The position numbers and the translations under genes were made by a program. Positions 61,423 to 64,000 of a stretch of 64,000 bases of DNA are shown in pieces. The DNA is taken from the NCBI GenBank assembly GCA_963678445.1, contig OY782877.1, forward strand, positions 3,286,001-3,350,000, in the 5' to 3' direction. The stretch comes from G963678445 sp963678445. Lineage in GTDB: Bacteria > Hydrogenedentota > Hydrogenedentia > Hydrogenedentales > G963678445. A model generated the notes under the pieces. The model was not told the origin of the DNA, made no database searches, and was given only the letters and a program-made list of their open reading frames with translations. Position 1 is the first letter of the stretch, and every line of letters starts with the position of its first letter.

Positions 61423-62853
61423 ATGGTGTGTGAGAAGGTGTCGACATGTTTTTCGGAACGGTATACGCAATGGAAAACTGCGCCGGTATCGTTGGCGGAG
61501 GGGCGGGGGGCTGTTTCGGAGTATGCGGTGCAGTGTGTCTGGTTTGATCAGTTGTTTTCGGAGGAGGGCTTGCAGGCTCAGGAGGGGCAACGGCTGCGGG
61601 TGGTTTCTCCGGGCTGGTGGAATCGTCAGGCGGGACCGGATTTTCGGGGTGCGCAGATAGCGTTTAATGGGCAGTTGTATAACGGGGATGTGGAAATCCA
61701 TGTGCAGGCGTCGGATTGGGTGGCGCATGGGCATCATCTGGATGCGCGGTATGATGATGTAGTTCTGCATGTGGTGTTGGAGGGGGAGGGGGCGGTCTTT
61801 ACGTCGGAAGGACGCCGGGTGGCGACGTTGGCCTTGTTGCCGTATCTTTCTGATGAGATGCGGGTGTGGCTTGCGGAAGCGCCGCGGGATGCGGTGGAGC
61901 CAACGCTTTCGGCGCAGTATGGACGGTGTGTGGAGTTGACGCAGGAGCGGGGGGCGGAGGTGTTGGTGAAGGCGTTGCGTTTGGCGGCGCAGTGGCGCAT
62001 GTTGAACAAGTCGCGTCAGTTGCGGGAGCGTATGGATCGCGTTGGTGTGGATCAGGCGATTTATGAAGCGGTGATGTATGCGTGCGGGTTTTCGCATTTC
62101 AAGCATCACTTTATTGCCGTGGCGCGGCAGCTACCGTATGAGCGGGTGCAACAGTTGGCATTGAAGGATCCGTTTTTGCTGGAGGCGGCGTTTTTACAGA
62201 TTGCCGGGTTGTTGCCCGACACCTTGCCGGAAGGGACACTGGTGGCCCCGCATTATGGTCGGTTGCGGGCGTTTCGTCGGGATGAGCTATCGGGACTACG
62301 TTCTTTGCCGTTAACCTGGCGTCGGGGTGGGGTTCGTCCCAGTAATAATCCGGAACGACGTCTGTCAGGGGCGGCGCGTTTTTTTGCACGCACGGCGCAG
62401 GCGGGTTTGGCGACCAGCTTGCGGCATGTTTGGCGGGATGAGGCGAAGCCAATTGAACGGCGTCGCGCATTCGAAGCGCTTTTTCCACGACCGGTGGGTT
62501 TTTGGGCCAATCATTGTACTTGGACGGGGAAGCAGTTGAAACGTCCGATGGCGCCTATTGGTGCAGGACGTATCCGTTCGATTATTGGGAATGTCTTTAT
62601 TCCAGCCGCTTTGGCGGTGGCGCGTCGGGAGCGGGATCGTGTGTGGGAGGAGCAGGTTTTCTCCTTGTTTATGCATCTCCCCAAAGAGCCGGACAATCAA
62701 GTGATCCGGGTCATGCTTCCACGGGTACTGGGCGCTGCACAACAGGTGAAAATGGATTTTTGTTTGCAGCAGGGTTTGCTCCAGTTCTATCAGGACTGGT
62801 GTGAGTCGAATCCTTCATGCCAAAATTGTCGCCTGTTGCAGTATCTGGAGTAG
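61423..62853 (+). CDS. DUF2851 family protein
   Basis: A 476-residue soluble protein of a family known mainly from Bacteroidota and related groups, without an assigned function. Recognisable blocks: VQCVWFDQLFSEEGLQ; GWWNRQAGPDFRGAQIAFNG; GDVEIHVQASDW; HHLDARYDDVVLHVVLEGEG; RRAFEALFPRPVGFW. It ends with a four-cysteine-type NPSCQNCRLLQYLE. The RDxGPDF/GDVEIH core is the best conserved and may be a nuclease-like active site, which is speculation. The ATG at 61423 has GAGGGA upstream at a slightly long spacing. It is convergent with the acetyltransferase, 10 bases apart. Confidence 0.85.
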   Translation: MVCEKVSTCFSERYTQWKTAPVSLAEGRGAVSEYAVQCVWFDQLFSEEGLQAQEGQRLRVVSPGWWNRQAGPDFRGAQIAFNGQLYNGDVEIHVQASDWVAHGHHLDARYDDVVLHVVLEGEGAVFTSEGRRVATLALLPYLSDEMRVWLAEAPRDAVEPTLSAQYGRCVELTQERGAEVLVKALRLAAQWRMLNKSRQLRERMDRVGVDQAIYEAVMYACGFSHFKHHFIAVARQLPYERVQQLALKDPFLLEAAFLQIAGLLPDTLPEGTLVAPHYGRLRAFRRDELSGLRSLPLTWRRGGVRPSNNPERRLSGAARFFARTAQAGLATSLRHVWRDEAKPIERRRAFEALFPRPVGFWANHCTWTGKQLKRPMAPIGAGRIRSIIGNVFIPAALAVARRERDRVWEEQVFSLFMHLPKEPDNQVIRVMLPRVLGAAQQVKMDFCLQQGLLQFYQDWCESNPSCQNCRLLQYLE

Positions 62854-62863
62854 GTTGGCAAGT

Positions 62864-63406
62864 TTACCAACCCCCGCCAGGCCGCCAGGTGGCTATCAGG
62901 GGGGCGTTGAAATCCAGGTCGGGCGTTTTGGGCAGACGATGCACCATCACGGTAGCTTTTTCCTCTGGCGTTGCGATGACGGCATCATCCTGTCGCAGTG
63001 CTAATGTGCCACGCCAGGGAACCCACCCCAGTTTTTTGTACCACGGGTCGATGAAAGTGGAAAGTCCAGCGAGTTGAAAGTGGGGGGCGGCTGCGTGAAT
63101 CACCGCATGCATGACCTGGCCTGCGTATCCCTTGCGTTGTGCCTCGGGTAGCGTGGCAACAGCATCCACATATGCCGTTTTCAGACCCGGCCCATCTCCA
63201 ATCCAGAAACAGCGTTCTGTAATCACCGCATGACTCAGTAATTCCCGGGAGCTGGCATCGTAGCCCATGACATGGATGGCGTCTTCCGACAGAAAATCGA
63301 AAAGTTCATTAAAGGGTTGCCCAAAGGCAGAGTTACAAACATGCAAAATAGTCTTTTTTTCTTTTTCTGTCAGTGTGCCGCTTTGTCGGATGTCAATTTT
63401 TAACAT
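62864..63406 (-). CDS. GNAT acetyltransferase, aminoglycoside 2'-N-acetyltransferase-like
   Basis: 180 residues with the GNAT fold. The acetyl-CoA motif is TLPEAQRKGYAGQVM (R/Q-x-x-G-x-A type). WYKKLGWVPWRGTLALR, the TPEE segment, and the end LDFNAPLIATWRPGGGW match the C-terminal pattern of AAC(2')-I enzymes, where WRxGxxW closes the protein. It could acetylate aminoglycosides or cell-wall-type amines. Chromosomal AAC(2')-like proteins often have housekeeping roles, so resistance should not be assumed. Confidence 0.75.
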   Translation of the reverse strand: MLKIDIRQSGTLTEKEKKTILHVCNSAFGQPFNELFDFLSEDAIHVMGYDASSRELLSHAVITERCFWIGDGPGLKTAYVDAVATLPEAQRKGYAGQVMHAVIHAAAPHFQLAGLSTFIDPWYKKLGWVPWRGTLALRQDDAVIATPEEKATVMVHRLPKTPDLDFNAPLIATWRPGGGW

Positions 63407-63440
63407 GTGTTTCCTGTTTTTCGCTGGTTGTGCTTCGTGC

Positions 63441-63545
63441 AGTGCCAGACACTTCTGAGGTTGTCCTAAAAAAAACCGAAATTTTTGCTGCGTTCAGGAA
63501 CGGTCAGGACCATAGCTAACGCCTGTGGTCGCCGGACCACTTTAG
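63441..63545 (+). repeat. interspersed palindromic repeat, tandem copy 1
   Basis: AGTGCCAGACACTTCTGAGG, TTGTCCTAAAAAAAACCGAA, GCTGCGTTCAGGAACGGTCA, GGACCATAGCTAACGCC and hairpin GTGGTCGCCGGACCAC, ending TTTAG. Confidence 0.8.
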
Positions 63546-63645
63546 TGCCAGAGATTTCATAAGGCTGTCCTAAAAACCGAAATTTTTGCTGCGTTCAGGA
63601 ACGCCAAGGACCATAGCTAACGCCTGTGGTCGCCGGACCACCTTG
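63541..63645 (+). repeat. interspersed palindromic repeat, tandem copy 2
   Basis: Nearly identical to the preceding copy and sharing its TTTAG junction. Hairpin GTGGTCGCCGGACCAC then CTT. The high identity indicates a recent tandem duplication. Confidence 0.8.
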
Positions 63646-63960
63646 TTGGGCATTAGTATAGCGGAATATGCGTACTTGTCCTATTTTTTTCGATGATATT
63701 ACATTGAATTGGGAAGGATGCGAAGCAGGAAGGGCTGTGGTATACTGGGTTTGCTTATTGGTAGTTGATTTCAGAAAACTCGCATAGAGAAGAACAGCCC
63801 CCATTCAAAAATTGGGAAGGGCGTCAGGCTTTGGGTATGCCCTTGTCCATGTGTCTGTTTCTATTATGTGACGGTTTAAGCTGGCTTGTGGTGCATCCGT
63901 CAACCAATACACGGCAGAGAGTGTGTGTCTTTACCGGGTTGTATACGAAAGGAAGTTGTC

Positions 63961-64000
63961 TTGCAAGTAAAACGCTGGTTGGGAATGGCATTGGTAGCGG
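63961..64000 (+). CDS. start of a gene cut by the right edge, probable exported protein
   Basis: A TTG start with AAAGGAAG five bases upstream opens a frame MQVKRWLGMALVA that stays open to the edge. It has the charge-then-hydrophobic pattern of a signal peptide. Only 13 codons are visible. Confidence 0.4.
   Translation, partial: MQVKRWLGMALVA

Larger units (their letters stand above)
63407..63960. other. gene-free stretch with two tandem repeat copies
   Basis: It holds two consecutive repeat copies (63441-63645), then about 300 bases with no supported gene. A TATACT box lies near 63739 without a clear partner. Confidence 0.45.

Noticed and set aside
61084..62109. 341-codon minus-strand frame
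   Set aside because: Overlaps the secreted paralogue and DUF2851 on the other strand; the product is an arginine/histidine/proline-rich shadow.
62853..62872. GGTTGG / CCAACC hairpin between DUF2851 and the acetyltransferase as a terminator
   Set aside because: Only six base pairs with an eight-base loop and no T-run; too weak to call.

Overview
The window looks like a chromosomal segment of a Gram-negative, heterotrophic, non-model bacterium. Lipobox and signal-peptide proteins, PKD, GLUG and beta-helix surface proteins, GH78 and GH106 rhamnosidase-like enzymes, URO-D-like and YfhO-like proteins, DUF2851 and a dockerin-like HSAD...LSELLR repeat point to the PVC / Hydrogenedentota / Lentisphaerota neighbourhood. 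That placement is inference: no rRNA or ribosomal protein gene is present. About 40 protein genes are supported. I saw no tRNA, rRNA, CRISPR array or recognisable riboswitch.

Layout. 1-2588: a secreted PKD / PhoPQ-related lipoprotein cut by the left edge. 3261-5677: a STAS protein convergent with thrS lacking the TGS domain. 6086-13972: a beta-helix surface protein, a SpoIIE-type phosphatase, a fucose-isomerase-like enzyme and a histidine-kinase-like ATPase. 14602-15482: a broken AraC regulator fused to an IS30 transposase remnant. 15770-19436: an NtrC-type regulator, a secreted propeller-like protein and a URO-D-like protein. 19533-23149: a two-gene immune-type cassette. 23377-31524: GH78 rhamnosidase, YfhO-like protein, aldo/keto reductase, tRNA-dihydrouridine synthase. 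31946-34329: three lipoproteins and a 58-residue protein. 34752-41370: membrane protein, APH-like kinase, dockerin-like secreted protein, GLUG lipoprotein. 41461-44818: an operon of an active HtrA, an HtrA that has lost its catalytic serine, and a TPR-like lipoprotein. 44963-47752: GH106-like enzyme. 48008-61271: a glycan assembly/export operon (sialidase-like protein, GT-C-like proteins, flippase, methyltransferase, GT2) followed by two paralogous secreted proteins. 61423-63406: DUF2851 and an AAC(2')-like acetyltransferase.

Two observations stand out. First, 19533-23149 encodes a STAND/NLR-type ATPase whose N-terminus carries a RHIM-like motif and whose C-terminus is ten nearly identical 46-residue TPR-type repeats. 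It is translationally coupled to a 136-residue protein with a BELL-like helical domain and a C-terminal RHIM-like VQIG motif. This is the architecture of bacterial amyloid-signalling NLR/BELL pairs, predicted to execute regulated cell death. Second, a family of about 100-125 bp interspersed palindromic repeats (about 19 copies) occupies most intergenic regions. Their terminal hairpin (GTGGTC-loop-GACCAC) changes by paired substitutions between copies, indicating selection on the folded form. Several copies lie upstream of a gene and create false upstream starts; others supply stop codons or, in one case, appear to lie inside a gene.
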